A stretch of 64,000 bases of DNA from assembly GCF_003350475.1 (NCBI RefSeq), contig NZ_QQAV01000002.1, positions 310,001-374,000 on the forward strand, read 5' to 3'. Of the stretch, positions 34,862 to 43,827 are shown one piece after another. The notes below the pieces were generated by a model that made no database searches, was not told where the DNA came from, and saw only the letters and a program-made list of their open reading frames with translations. Positions within the stretch are counted from its first letter, which is position 1. Every line of letters begins with the position of its first letter. A program made the translations under genes and the position numbers. Source of the stretch: Pseudacidovorax intermedius. Lineage in GTDB: Bacteria > Pseudomonadota > Gammaproteobacteria > Burkholderiales > Burkholderiaceae_C.

Positions 34862-35677
34862 TCAGTACGTGCTGCGGGCTGGGGCTGTGCTCGACTGCCG
34901 CCACCGCGCGGCACTCGCATCCAGCGTGCTGCGCAGCGCCACCAGGTCCAGCGCCGTCGCCACGAAGAGCGCGCCCAGGTCCAGGCATTGCCGTGCCCGT
35001 GCCTCGTCCACCATGAGGATGCCGGGCGCCTTGCCCGCCGCGCGGATACGGCGGATGGCATCGTCGATGGCCACATCCACCTCGGGGTGGCGAGGGTTGC
35101 CCGCGTGGCCCATGCTGGCCGACAGGTCGGCCGGGCCGATGAAGATGCCGTCCACGCCCTCGACCGCGGCAATGGCCTCGATCTGGTCCAGCGCCTCGCG
35201 CGTCTCCACCTGCACCAGCACGCACAGTTCCTCCTGCGCGCGGGCCACGTAGTCCGCGGTGCGGCCGAAGTTGCTGGCGCGCATGGAGCCGCCCATGCCG
35301 CGCAGGCCGGCAGGCGCATAGCGGGTGGCGGCGACCGCAGCGCGGGCCTCGTCGGCGTTCTGGACGAAGGGCAGCAGCAGGCTCTGCGCGCCCACGTCCA
35401 GGTAGCGCTTGATGAGCACCGGGTCGTTCCAGGCGGGCCGCACCACCGGGGCGCAGGGCATGCAGCCGGCGGCAGGCTGGGCGGCGGCCACTGCCTGCAG
35501 CTGCTGCAGCATCAGCGGCACATCGCTGGGCGTGTGCTCGGTGTCCAGCAGCATCCAGTCGAAGCCGGCGCCGGCCACCAACTCGCTCACGTAGGGCGAG
35601 GGCAGGGTGGACCAGACGCCGATCTGCGGCCGGCCTTCGGCCAGGGCCTTCTTGAAAGGGTTCGGGAGCAGGGCCAT
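34862..35677 (-). CDS. HpcH/HpaI-family aldolase
   Basis: A 271-residue class II (metal-dependent) pyruvate aldolase. Signatures: [14 protein letters not shown] at the active site, [52 protein letters not shown] (metal Glu/Asp). Family members cleave 4-hydroxy-2-oxoheptanedioate (HpaI) or 2-keto-3-deoxyrhamnonate (YfaU) to pyruvate and an aldehyde. Pairing with an HpaH-type hydratase favours the HpaI reaction giving succinate semialdehyde, but no upper-pathway genes are present to prove it. Eight bp downstream of hpaH-like. Confidence 0.85.
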   Translation of the reverse strand: MALLPNPFKKALAEGRPQIGVWSTLPSPYVSELVAGAGFDWMLLDTEHTPSDVPLMLQQLQAVAAAQPAAGCMPCAPVVRPAWNDPVLIKRYLDVGAQSLLLPFVQNADEARAAVAATRYAPAGLRGMGGSMRASNFGRTADYVARAQEELCVLVQVETREALDQIEAIAAVEGVDGIFIGPADLSASMGHAGNPRHPEVDVAIDDAIRRIRAAGKAPGILMVDEARARQCLDLGALFVATALDLVALRSTLDASAARWRQSSTAPARSTY

Positions 35678-35685
35678 GGCCGTCC

Positions 35686-36504
35686 TCAGCTGAAGTGGCA
35701 GGCCACGCTGCCGAAGTCGCCGTAGTCGGCCACGATGGTGTCGCCCTGCGCCACATCGATGGGCCGGATGAAGGAGCCGGCCAGCACCACCTCGCCCGTG
35801 GCCAGCGTCACGCCGTGCCGGTGCAGTCGGTTGGCCAGCCAGGCAATGCCGTGGCCCGGATGGTTGAGCACACCGGCGGCCAGGCCGGTTTCTTCCACTT
35901 CGCCGTTGCGGCTGACGATGGCGCCGATGCGGCGCATGTCCACGTTGAGCTGGTCAGGCTTGAAGGGCCGTCCGCCCAGCACGATGGCGGCATTGGCCGC
36001 GTTGTCGGCGATGGTGTCGAGCACGGTGCGGGTGCGGCCGGTGGCCGGATCCACACGCTGGATGCGCGCGTCCAGGACCTCCAGCGCGGGCACGACGTAG
36101 GCGGTGGCGTCCAGCACGTCGAAGAGCGTGCAGTCGGGCCCGGCGAGCGGCTTGGCGAGGATGAAGGCCAGCTCGGCCTCGACCTTGAGCTGAAGGAAGC
36201 GCCCGGCCGGAATGGTGGCGCCGTCGCGGTAGAACATGTCGTCGAGCAGCACGCCGAAGTCGGGCTCGTCGATGCGCACGGCGCGCTGCATGGCCTTGGA
36301 GGTCAGGCCGATCTTGTGGCCCTTGATGGTGCGGCCGGCCTGCTGCTTGAGCGCCATCCAGGCGGCCTGGATGGCATAGGCATCGTCCGTGGTCATGCCC
36401 GGATGGGCCAGCGACAGCTGGCCGCAGGGCACGCGGCTGCGCTCGGCCTCGTCCAGCCGGGCGGCGGCCTCGCGGCAGGCCTCGGGGCTGAGGGTGGTGC
36501 TCAT
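35686..36504 (-). CDS. HpaH-type 2-oxo-hept-4-ene-1,7-dioate hydratase
   Basis: A 272-residue hydratase/decarboxylase-family protein. Motifs: [51 protein letters not shown] (metal-binding Glu pair) and [21 protein letters not shown]. It would add water to a 2-oxo-4-enedioate, forming the aldol substrate of the HpaI-type aldolase encoded directly downstream. The MhpD/XylJ families are related, so a monoacid substrate is an alternative. Its ATG overlaps the stop codon of the FAH-family gene (ATGA), indicating translational coupling. Confidence 0.85.
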   Translation of the reverse strand: MSTTLSPEACREAAARLDEAERSRVPCGQLSLAHPGMTTDDAYAIQAAWMALKQQAGRTIKGHKIGLTSKAMQRAVRIDEPDFGVLLDDMFYRDGATIPAGRFLQLKVEAELAFILAKPLAGPDCTLFDVLDATAYVVPALEVLDARIQRVDPATGRTRTVLDTIADNAANAAIVLGGRPFKPDQLNVDMRRIGAIVSRNGEVEETGLAAGVLNHPGHGIAWLANRLHRHGVTLATGEVVLAGSFIRPIDVAQGDTIVADYGDFGSVACHFS

Positions 36505-37376
36505 CGCGGTTCGGCCTCCACCACGTTGCGCAGCACGCCCACGCCGGTGACTTCGACCTCCACCAGGTCGCCCGGTTGCAGGAAGCGCGGCGGGTCGAAG
36601 CGGATGCCGGCGCCGATGGGCGTGCCGGTGGCGATCACGTCGCCGGGCAGCAGCGGCGCGAAGGTCGACAGGTAATGGATCAGGTAGGCGAAGTCGAACA
36701 TCAGGTGCTCGGTCGTGTCCTCCTGCCGCGTCTCGCCGTTCACGCGGGTCTGCACGCGGAGCTTGCCGAAGCCGTCGGGGTATTCGTCGGCCGTGACCAG
36801 CCAGGGGCCGATGGCGCCGGAGCGGAACCAGTTCTTGCCCTGCGTGACGTTGAACTTGGCATGGTGCACCCAGTCGCGGATGGTGCCTTCGTTGATGCAG
36901 GTGAGGCCGCCGATGTGGTCCAGGGCCGACTCGCGCGGGATGCGCCGTCCGCCCTGGCCGATGACGATGCCGATCTCGCCTTCGTAGTCCAGCTGCTGCG
37001 AATCGGCCGGCTGCAGCAGCGCCTCGCCATGGCCGCAGAAGGACTCGGGCACGCGCATGAAGATGCTCGGGTAGCGCGGCAGGTCGCTGCCGTCCTTGTA
37101 CTCGGCATTGCGGTGCGCATAGTTGACGCCGATGCAGAAGATGCGGCGCGGCTCGCGCACGGGCAGGTCCAGTTGCACATCGGCCAGCGCATGGTCGGCG
37201 CTGGCGCCGGTCCAGGCCTCGCGCGCCTGCGCCATGGCGGGCGCGCCGCCTGCCAGCAGTTCGCGCACGCCGGCGATGGCGGGCAGGCGGCGGCCCAGGT
37301 CGATCACGCCCTGGCCGGACGCGTCGAGCGCGCCCCAGCTTTCACGGCCCTGGTGGGTGTAGCTCAGCAGCTTCAT
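36501..37376 (-). CDS. Fumarylacetoacetate hydrolase-family protein
   Basis: A 291-residue FAH-fold protein. The catalytic C-terminal domain shows IFCIGVNYAHRNAE, YPSIFMRVPESF, DYEGEIGIVIGQGGRRI (metal Glu residues) and LLPGDVIATGTPIGAG. Homologues include HpaG isomerase/decarboxylase, fumarylpyruvate hydrolase and 2,4-diketo-3-deoxy-fuconate/rhamnonate hydrolase, so the reaction is C-C hydrolysis, isomerisation or decarboxylation of a 2,4-dioxo or enol acid. Its ATG overlaps the end of the upstream amidohydrolase gene by 4 bp. Context allows either aromatic or deoxysugar-acid breakdown. Confidence 0.87.
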   Translation of the reverse strand: MKLLSYTHQGRESWGALDASGQGVIDLGRRLPAIAGVRELLAGGAPAMAQAREAWTGASADHALADVQLDLPVREPRRIFCIGVNYAHRNAEYKDGSDLPRYPSIFMRVPESFCGHGEALLQPADSQQLDYEGEIGIVIGQGGRRIPRESALDHIGGLTCINEGTIRDWVHHAKFNVTQGKNWFRSGAIGPWLVTADEYPDGFGKLRVQTRVNGETRQEDTTEHLMFDFAYLIHYLSTFAPLLPGDVIATGTPIGAGIRFDPPRFLQPGDLVEVEVTGVGVLRNVVEAEPR

Positions 37377-38275
37377 GCGGCCACCTCCGCGTGGGCGTCG
37401 AAGCCGAAGAAGGCGGCGGGGTTGTCCACCAGGATGCGGCGCAGCGTTGCCTCGTCGGGCGCGAAGCGCGTCAGCAGGTCGAGCAGCGCGCCCTCGTTGG
37501 GCGGCTGCTTGAGCGAGATGGGGTGCGGCCAGTCGCTGCCCCACACGCATCGGTCCGGCGCCGCGTCGATCAGGCGCCGTGCCAGCGGCACCACATCGTC
37601 CCAGGGCTCGCCGGTGTGCGACAGCTTTTCGGACAGGGACAGCATCACCCAGAAGTTGCCGCGCTGGAACAGCTCCAGCAGGCAGCGCAGGCTGGCATCG
37701 GCCTCGCCGGCGGCGGGGTCGGCGCGGCCCATGTGGTCCACCAGCACCGGCACCTCCAGGTGGGCGAAGGCCTTCATCTGCTCGGCCACGCCCTTGGGCT
37801 CCGGCTGCACCTTCACGTACCAGCCCAGCTCGCGCACGCGGCCCAGGGCGCGGTCCATCTCGGCCGGGCCGAAGCTGATGCCCAGGCCGCCGCGGGTGAA
37901 GCGGGCGCCGCGCACGCCGGCGTCATGCAGCTGCTGCAGGTAGGCGTCGTCGCGTTCGATCAGCACCGCCGCGTTGGCGCAGCCCATGTAGCGTCGCGGG
38001 CCGTCGCCGTTGAGGCCGACCAGCGCATCGAGCACCACCTGATGGTCGGCACCATAGGTGGTGGCCTGCACGATCACGCCGCGCTGGATGCCCAGCGTGG
38101 CATGCAGGCGCTGCGCCACCTGCCAGGTGGCGGTGGGCATCTCGTAGGCGGCGCCGGGGCGCACGGGGTAGCGCTCGGGCGGGCCGAACACATGGAACTG
38201 GCTGTCGCAGGCCAGCGGCGGCAGCGGCCTGGCCGGCGCGCGCGGATGGGGGTCGAAGGGCAGGTAGTCGGGCAT
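37373..38275 (-). CDS. COG3618-type amidohydrolase (lactonase)
   Basis: A 300-residue TIM-barrel hydrolase resembling 2-pyrone-4,6-dicarboxylate lactonase (LigI) and fuconolactonase. Metal and substrate blocks: ACDSQFHVFGPPERYPVR at the N-terminus (here S-Q-F-H rather than the usual H-x-H), VIVQATTYGADHQVVLDAL, VPVLVDHMGRADP and VWGSDWPHPI with the catalytic Asp. It would hydrolyse a lactone or a cyclic ester to the acid used by the downstream FAH-type enzyme. Overlaps the FAH gene by 4 bp. Confidence 0.85.
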   Translation of the reverse strand: MPDYLPFDPHPRAPARPLPPLACDSQFHVFGPPERYPVRPGAAYEMPTATWQVAQRLHATLGIQRGVIVQATTYGADHQVVLDALVGLNGDGPRRYMGCANAAVLIERDDAYLQQLHDAGVRGARFTRGGLGISFGPAEMDRALGRVRELGWYVKVQPEPKGVAEQMKAFAHLEVPVLVDHMGRADPAAGEADASLRCLLELFQRGNFWVMLSLSEKLSHTGEPWDDVVPLARRLIDAAPDRCVWGSDWPHPISLKQPPNEGALLDLLTRFAPDEATLRRILVDNPAAFFGFDAHAEVAA

Positions 38276-38292
38276 GTCGGCAGTCGGGCGGA

Positions 38293-38700
38293 TCAGACGA
38301 TGTAGGCGGTGAACACGCACTCGATGAGCTTGCCCATATCGAGCTCGGGTGCGTGGATGGCATGGCGCGCGGGGCGCGTGGCGGCGTCGGGGAACATCTC
38401 CAACCAGGGCGCGTTGAGGGCGGGCCGCTGGCTGCGGTCCTTCATCCACACCGTGACCTTGACCACGTCGGCGGTGCTGCCGCCGGCGGCTTCGACGATG
38501 CGGCGCAGGTTGTCCAGCATGTGCCGGCACTGGGCCTCGATGCCCTCGGCGATCTGGCCGGTGGCCGGGTCGGTGCCCAGCACGCTGCCACTTTCGACCA
38601 GCGGGCCGATGCGGCAGGCGGCGGGAATCGGATTCTTGTGGCCGAAGCCGCCCACGTAGATGGCGGTGCGGCCGGCGGGCGCGGCGCGCCCCAGGCTCAC
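38293..38700 (-). CDS. RidA/YjgF-family protein
   Basis: A 135-residue RidA-fold protein with GTDPATGQIAEGIEAQCRHMLDNLRRIVEAAGGSTADVVKVTVWMKD and a C-terminal RHAIHAPELDMGKLIECVFTAYI; RidA homologues deaminate enamines/imines, and some act as 2-aminomuconate deaminase. The usual catalytic Arg position is occupied by RPARHAIH, so an active site is possible. The start is a GTG at 38700 that overlaps the TGA of the upstream receptor gene (GTGA). It belongs to the receptor-RidA-lactonase-FAH-HpaH-HpaI operon. Confidence 0.85.
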   Translation of the reverse strand: MSLGRAAPAGRTAIYVGGFGHKNPIPAACRIGPLVESGSVLGTDPATGQIAEGIEAQCRHMLDNLRRIVEAAGGSTADVVKVTVWMKDRSQRPALNAPWLEMFPDAATRPARHAIHAPELDMGKLIECVFTAYIV

Positions 38701-39692
38701 TGGGCCGTGATGTTGGCCTGCTTGATGATGGGGATCCATCGCTTGTCTTCCTTGTCGAGGAACTGGGTGAATTCGGCGGGTGTCATCGCGCGGGCCTGCG
38801 AGCCCAGCACGTTGAAGCGCTCCTGCACGGTCTTGTCGGCCAGGATCTTCTGCAGCGCCTGCGACAGCTTCTGCACGATGGCGTCGGGCGTGCCTTTGGG
38901 CGCCATCAGGCCGGTGAAGGTCTCGGTGCTGAAGTCCTTGAAGCCGGACTCCTGCAGCGTGGGCACATCGGGCAGCTGCGGCAGACGCTGCGGCGAGGTC
39001 ACGGCCAGCGGCCGCGTGCGGCCCTGCTGGATGAATGGCTGCGCCACGGAGATCTGGTCGAAGTTGAAGTCCACCTGCCCGCCCAACAGGTCGGTGGTGG
39101 CGGGCGCATTGCCCTTGTAGTGCACGGTGACCCAATGGGCGCCGCTGTCGCGCTGCAGGTATTCGCTGACCAGATGGTTCTGCGTGCCGGCGCCGGGCGA
39201 GGCCATGGTGAGCTTGTTGCCGGGCTTCTTGCCGGCCTCGATCAGCTCGCCGATGGTCTTGTAGGGCGTCGACGGATTCACCTGCAGCACCAGCGGCGTG
39301 AATGAGACCGAACTCACCGGCACGAAGTCGCGCCGCCAGTCGTAGGCGTCGCGCTTGAAGATGGTGGGCGAGAACAGCAGCGGCCCGTTGGCCGTCATGA
39401 AGAAGGTGTAACCATCGGGCGCCGCCTTGGCGACGAACTCGCCGGCGATCAGCCCGCCCGCCCCGGGCTTGTTGTCCACCAGGAAGGGCTGCTTGAACTG
39501 GGCCTGCAGCTGGTCGCTGATGATGCGCGCGGCGCCGTCCACGTTGCCGCCGGGCGGGTAGGGCAGCACCAGGCGCACGGGCTTGTCGGGCCAGTTGCCC
39601 GCGCCTTGCGCCTGGGCCGCCACGGGGGCGAGGGAAAGAAGGGCGCCGGCGGCAATGGCCGCGGCCAGGCTCAGGGCCTTGGATCGATGCAT
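38697..39692 (-). CDS. Bug/TctC-type periplasmic solute receptor
   Basis: A 331-residue Bug receptor. Signal peptide MHRSKALSLAAAIAAGALLS to about residue 30, then NWPDKPVRLVLPYPPGGNVDGAAR, the family hallmark. GGAGA lies seven nt before ATG 39692. No TctA/B genes adjoin. First gene of the operon that encodes the RidA, lactonase, FAH, HpaH and HpaI proteins, so it most likely binds the carboxylate degraded by that pathway. Confidence 0.92.
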   Translation of the reverse strand: MHRSKALSLAAAIAAGALLSLAPVAAQAQGAGNWPDKPVRLVLPYPPGGNVDGAARIISDQLQAQFKQPFLVDNKPGAGGLIAGEFVAKAAPDGYTFFMTANGPLLFSPTIFKRDAYDWRRDFVPVSSVSFTPLVLQVNPSTPYKTIGELIEAGKKPGNKLTMASPGAGTQNHLVSEYLQRDSGAHWVTVHYKGNAPATTDLLGGQVDFNFDQISVAQPFIQQGRTRPLAVTSPQRLPQLPDVPTLQESGFKDFSTETFTGLMAPKGTPDAIVQKLSQALQKILADKTVQERFNVLGSQARAMTPAEFTQFLDKEDKRWIPIIKQANITAQ

Positions 39693-39846
39693 GGGCTTGT
39701 CTCCATAGGGCTGCTCGGGCAGCGTTCGCAATGGCCCCACTGTAGGAAGCGAAGGCACGAGGCCGCAATGCGAACATCGCAGATAAGTCCATGATGTGGA
39801 CTTTCCGGCCTCGCCGGCTGTGGGGCCCGCGTCCACAATGCGGGCC

Positions 39847-40464
39847 ATGCAGATCGATCCCCACACCCTCACGCCCGAAGCCACCTACCGCCTGCTCAGC
39901 GGCCTGGTGGTGCCACGGCCCATCGCGTGGATCAGCACGCTCTCGCCCACCGGCGTGGTCAACCTTGCGCCCTTCTCCTGCTTCACCTTCGTATCGAACA
40001 AGCCGCCGCTGCTGGGCGTGAACGTCGGGCGCAAGGCCGGCCGGCGCAAGGACACGGCGGCCCACATCCACAGCCGCGGCGAGTACGTGGTGCACATCGG
40101 CGACGCCTCGCAGCTCAACGCCATCCATGAGAGCAGCGAGGAGCATCCCGAGGACGTGAGCGAGGCCGAGCTTCTGGGCCTGGCCACGCTGCCCGGCGAG
40201 ACGGTGGCGGTGCCGCGGCTGCGCGATGCACCGGTGGCCATGGAATGCCGGCTGTCGCAGGTCATCCCCTTCGGCGAGACGGGCGCGGAGTTCATCGTCG
40301 GCGAGGTCACGCGCTTTCACCTGCGCGACGGCCTGATGAACGACGGCAAGGTCGAGACGATGGCCCTCGATCCCGTCTGTCGCATCGGCGGGCCCAATTA
40401 CGCCACGCTGGGCCGCATCGTCACGCTGCGACGCATGCAGCAGACCGAGAAGTCGGTCGTCTGA
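39847..40464 (+). CDS. Flavin reductase-like protein (FMN-binding split barrel)
   Basis: A 205-residue protein of the flavin reductase/DIM6 family: LSGLVVPRPIAWISTLSPTGVVNLAPFSCFTFVSNKPPLLGVNVG, then KDTAAHIHSRGEYVVHI. These bind FMN and use NAD(P)H, often to feed a partner oxygenase. It is divergent from the Bug-led operon with 154 bp between, and is followed 16 bp later by an IclR regulator. Start ATG 39847 is preferred (MQIDPHTLTPEATYRLLSG); ATG 39838 is an alternative. Confidence 0.87.
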   Translation: MQIDPHTLTPEATYRLLSGLVVPRPIAWISTLSPTGVVNLAPFSCFTFVSNKPPLLGVNVGRKAGRRKDTAAHIHSRGEYVVHIGDASQLNAIHESSEEHPEDVSEAELLGLATLPGETVAVPRLRDAPVAMECRLSQVIPFGETGAEFIVGEVTRFHLRDGLMNDGKVETMALDPVCRIGGPNYATLGRIVTLRRMQQTEKSVV

Positions 40465-40480
40465 TCCATCCGCGCCACGC

Positions 40481-41284
40481 ATGCCCGGCAGCGAAGCCGC
40501 CACCGCACCGACCACCGGCGCGCAGTCCGTGCGCCGTGCCCTGGCCGTGCTGCGCATCGTGGCGGCCGGGCAGGAGCACGGCGTGCGCCTGCTCGACGTG
40601 GCCCAGGCCACCGGCCTGAACCGCGCCACGGTGCACCGTCTGCTGCAGGTGCTGGTGGAAGAGGGCGCCGTGGAGCAGGACGCCGCCACGCGCCGCTACC
40701 TGATCGGCGGCGAGGTCTCGCTGATGGGCCTGGCGCGCTCGGCGGGCTTTCCCTTGCGCGCGGTGGCCGCGCCGCATCTGCAGGCCCTGGCCGAGGCCGA
40801 GGGCGAGACCTGCTTCCTCACCATCCGCAACGGCGACGACTCGGTCTGCCTGGCGCGGCATCCGGGCAGCTATGTGGTGAAGGTGCTGTCCATCGAGGTG
40901 GGCGCGCGCCGGCCGCTGGGCGTGGGTGTGAGCGGGTTGGTGCTGCTGGGCGGCCTGTCCGACGACGAGCGCGCCGACACCATCGCCCGCAATGCGCGGC
41001 GGCTGCGCGCCCTGCGCATCGAGCCCGAGGAACTGCGCCAGCGCCTGCGGCTGCTGCAGCGGCGCGGCCATGCCTATGCGCCGGTGGGCGTGGTGCCGGG
41101 AACGCGGGCGCTGGCGGTGCCGGTGCGGCATCCGGATGGGCAGATCCTCGCCGGCCTGGCCATCACGGCGATCCGCGAACGGTTGCCGGACGAGCGGGTG
41201 CCGAAGCTGGTGCAGGCCATGGAGCGGCACGCCCGGCTCATCGGCCAGCAATGGGCGCAGCGGGAGCAGGCGCGTCGGCGCTGA
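40481..41284 (+). CDS. IclR-family transcriptional regulator
   Basis: A 267-residue regulator with an N-terminal winged helix (SVRRALAVLRIVAAGQEHGVRLLDVAQATGLNRATVHRLLQVLVEEGAV) and the IclR effector domain (ETCFLTIRNGDDSVCLARHPG, LGVGVSGLVLLGGL, AVPVRHPDGQILAGLAI). IclR proteins in Burkholderiales often govern aromatic or carboxylate catabolism. It sits with a flavin reductase divergent from the Bug-RidA-lactonase-FAH-HpaH-HpaI operon, its probable target. Confidence 0.92.
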   Translation: MPGSEAATAPTTGAQSVRRALAVLRIVAAGQEHGVRLLDVAQATGLNRATVHRLLQVLVEEGAVEQDAATRRYLIGGEVSLMGLARSAGFPLRAVAAPHLQALAEAEGETCFLTIRNGDDSVCLARHPGSYVVKVLSIEVGARRPLGVGVSGLVLLGGLSDDERADTIARNARRLRALRIEPEELRQRLRLLQRRGHAYAPVGVVPGTRALAVPVRHPDGQILAGLAITAIRERLPDERVPKLVQAMERHARLIGQQWAQREQARRR

Positions 41285-41440
41285 GCGCGGCCCGGGTGTT
41301 CGAAGCCTTCGCACGCCCCGCACGAAATTCGGCGCTTCCCGGCATCGGGCCGGCTGCCTAGCATCCGCACCCGCGGGCGCACGGGGCGACAAGCCTCCGA
41401 CCGCTCGACCACGACACCCTCCTTCGAAAGACCCTTGCCG

Positions 41441-42514
41441 ATGTCCTCTTCCACCTTCTCCTGGCTGCGCATGGCCGGCCTGGCCCTTGCGGCCGTGCTG
41501 GCCGCTGGCTGCGCCTCCACCCAGAGCGCCGCGCCGACGGCGGCTTCGACGACCGCGGCGCCGGCGCCCACCGCCGCCGCACCCGTGCGCGTCAAGGTCT
41601 TCGTGGCCGCCATGTTCGAGATCGGCCAGAACACGGGCGACCGCGCCGGCGAGTTCCAGCACTGGTACGAGCGCTACTGGCGCAGCAGCGCGCCCATCGC
41701 GGTGAAGGGCGCGCTGAGCCCCGTGTATTGCAATGCCGACGGTGTCTGCGGCGCCGTGCTGGGCATGGGCAAGGTCAACTCGTCCTCGTCGATGCAGGCC
41801 ATCCTGCTCGACCCGCGCTTCGACTTCTCCGAGTCTTACTACATCCTGTCGGGCGTGGCCGGTACACCGCCCTCGCGCGGCACCATCGGCATGGTGAGCT
41901 GGGCCACCTGGCTCGTCGACTACGACCTGGGCCACCGCTGGGCACCCGAAGAGAACACGGCCGGCGCGCCCACCTTCATGCCGCGCAAGGGCTACGAGAA
42001 CTACCGCCGTTTCCAGCTCAACCCGGCCCTGGTCGGCTGGGCCGTGAAGCTGTCGGCCGACACGCCGCTGGCCGACGACGACAAGGCCCGCGCCTACCGC
42101 CTGCGCTACCCGGACGCCGCGGCCCGCCGTGCACCCTTCGTGGGCACCGGCACGCACATGACCGGCGACACCTTCTTCCACGGCCCCGGCCTGTCGAAGC
42201 AGGCGCAGTACATCGCCAAGCTCTACGGCGCCGACGACTACGTCATCACCGAGATGGAGGCGGCGGCGATCACGCTGGTCATCAACCGCACCCACGGCAC
42301 CAGCCGCGTGATGAGCCTGCGCGGCGCCGTCAACTTCGACCAGGGCAACCCGCGCGAGACCACGCTGGCCCACCTGGACCCGGCCCCGGGCGAGACGGCC
42401 GGCGGCTTTGCCGAGACGGTGCTGAACATCGAGCGTGTGGGCTCGCGCGTGGTGGACCACATCGTCGTCAACTGGCCACAGTGGCGCGCCGGCGTGCCGC
42501 CGATGGCGCCCTGA
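41441..42514 (+). CDS. NUP-family (purine nucleoside permease) lipoprotein
   Basis: A 357-residue predicted lipoprotein: hydrophobic leader and lipobox AAGC with Cys24, then an Ala/Pro/Thr linker to residue ~48. The rest matches the NUP family, once named purine nucleoside permease but fold-related to nucleoside phosphorylases: VKVFVAAMFEIG, ALSPVYCNADGVCGAVLGMGKVNSSSSMQAIL, YYILSGVAGTPPSRGTIG and DDYVITEMEAAAITL. There are no membrane helices, so a channel role is not credible; periplasmic nucleoside binding or phosphorolysis is more likely. Isolated gene between the IclR and LysR regulators. Confidence 0.85.
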   Translation: MSSSTFSWLRMAGLALAAVLAAGCASTQSAAPTAASTTAAPAPTAAAPVRVKVFVAAMFEIGQNTGDRAGEFQHWYERYWRSSAPIAVKGALSPVYCNADGVCGAVLGMGKVNSSSSMQAILLDPRFDFSESYYILSGVAGTPPSRGTIGMVSWATWLVDYDLGHRWAPEENTAGAPTFMPRKGYENYRRFQLNPALVGWAVKLSADTPLADDDKARAYRLRYPDAAARRAPFVGTGTHMTGDTFFHGPGLSKQAQYIAKLYGADDYVITEMEAAAITLVINRTHGTSRVMSLRGAVNFDQGNPRETTLAHLDPAPGETAGGFAETVLNIERVGSRVVDHIVVNWPQWRAGVPPMAP

Positions 42515-42520
42515 GCCTGG

Positions 42521-42590
42521 CTTGTCCTGAGCTTGTCGAAAGGGTCGAGGGGCTTGTGGCCCGGCTTCGACAGGCTCAGCCCGAACGGTC
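42521..42590. repeat. Inverted intergenic repeat (CTTCGACAGGCTCAGCCCGAACGG type)
   Basis: CCTGAGCTTGTCGAAAGGG and GGCTTCGACAGGCTCAGCCC face each other over a short spacer and can form a long hairpin. The same units recur at 44974-45103. This is a common dispersed repeat type in Comamonadaceae. Confidence 0.75.
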
Positions 42591-42684
42591 TTGGGTTGAC
42601 TGAACGGCCTTGCCCCGGGCCCCTTGCGTTTTGGGGCGGAGCGGACCGGCATCGCAAGACTTGCGTCGCCGCTACAGTGCCGGC

Positions 42685-43599
42685 ATGCATGCCAGCGTCC
42701 TCAAGTACTTCGTCGAAGTGGCCCGCTGCGGTTCGGTGCGCAAGGCCTCCGAGCGGCTCTTCGTCGCGGCCAGTGCGGTCAACCGCCAGATCCTCAAGCT
42801 CGAAGAGGAGCTGGGCTGCGAACTCTTCGACCGCCTGCCCGCCGGCCTGCGCCTGAACCCGGCGGGCGAGCGCCTGCTGCGCCATGCGCAGGAGACCCTG
42901 CAGCAGTACCAGCTGGTGCGCACCGAGATCGATGCCCTGCGCGGCGAGCGCAGCGGCGAGGTCAAGGTGGCCGCCATGGATTCCTTCTTCGAGGAGCTGT
43001 TGCCCGCCACGCTGGAGGAATTTCTCCAGGTCTTTCCCGCCGCCACCTACAGTCTGGCCGCCGTGCAGCCCATGGCCGTGCCGCCGATGGTGCTCGCGGG
43101 CGAGGCCGACCTGGGCCTGTGCTTCCTGCATCGCCTGCCAGCCGGCGTGGACGTGGTGGCCCGCGCCCGGCTACCGCTGGGCGTGGTGATGCCGCCCGGC
43201 CATCCCATGGCCGCGCTGGACGAGGTGCCGCTGGACGAATGCGCGCGCTATCCCTTCCTGCGCTCGGGCACGCAGCCGGTCATCGACGCGGCGCTGTCAC
43301 CCGCCTTCGCCGCCTTCTGGGAGGCGATGACGCCGGCCGCCACCTGCAATTCCACGCCGCTGCTCAAGCGGCTGATCCGCGCGGGGCGCGGCGTCTCGTG
43401 CTTCTCCAAGATCGCCTTCATGCCGGAGCTGGCGCGCGGCGAGCTGGTGTGGCGGCCCTTTGCGCTGCCGGCCGTCAACGCCTTGCAGGTGGGGGTGCTG
43501 CTGCCCTCGCAGCGCAGCGTGCCGGGCGTGTGCCGCGACTTCGCCGAGCGCATGGCGCGGCGGCTGGCGCAGCTGGAGCGGGCGGCGAGCGCGCTGTAG
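42685..43599 (+). CDS. LysR-family transcriptional regulator
   Basis: A 304-residue LysR-type protein. The helix-turn-helix is HASVLKYFVEVARCGSVRKASERLFVAASAVNRQILKLEEELG, followed by LFDRLPAGLRLNPAGERLLRHA and a periplasmic-binding-like sensor domain. Neighbouring genes encode a NUP lipoprotein and a ROK-like protein; neither is an obvious target and no divergent partner exists. ATG 42685 is chosen; the frame upstream encodes unrelated residues. Confidence 0.9.
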   Translation: MHASVLKYFVEVARCGSVRKASERLFVAASAVNRQILKLEEELGCELFDRLPAGLRLNPAGERLLRHAQETLQQYQLVRTEIDALRGERSGEVKVAAMDSFFEELLPATLEEFLQVFPAATYSLAAVQPMAVPPMVLAGEADLGLCFLHRLPAGVDVVARARLPLGVVMPPGHPMAALDEVPLDECARYPFLRSGTQPVIDAALSPAFAAFWEAMTPAATCNSTPLLKRLIRAGRGVSCFSKIAFMPELARGELVWRPFALPAVNALQVGVLLPSQRSVPGVCRDFAERMARRLAQLERAASAL

Positions 43600-43647
43600 C
43601 CGGGTCCCATTCCGGCCCTGCCGTGCCCGTGGGCCGGCGCGCGGTCT

Positions 43648-43691
43648 TCCTCCCTCTCCCCTCGCGGGAGAGGGCCGGGGAGAGGAGGGCG
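43648..43691. repeat. REP-like palindrome
   Basis: CCCTCTCCCCTCGCGGGAG-type arms (CTCTCCC / GGGAGAG) form a GC-rich hairpin before the ROK-like gene, with a related block in the TRAP operon. No other feature is seen between the LysR stop and the ROK-like start. Confidence 0.6.
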
Positions 43692-43827
43692 TTCAAGCGC
43701 CGCCGCAAGTCGCGGGCCGCTTTCCTACGGTCATTGCCGCCCCTCGCCGATGCCCGATGCCGACGGCAACGCGCTCCCGAAGCGGCCTTCCGCCGTCAGC
43801 ATGGGGCGTTCCACTTCCTGCCCAACG

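Noticed and set aside
38293-40689. 798-codon minus-strand frame covering RidA to the flavin reductase
   Set aside because: Only the last 135 codons are a real gene (RidA, GTG start); the rest is an off-frame reading of the Bug receptor and antisense of the flavin reductase.
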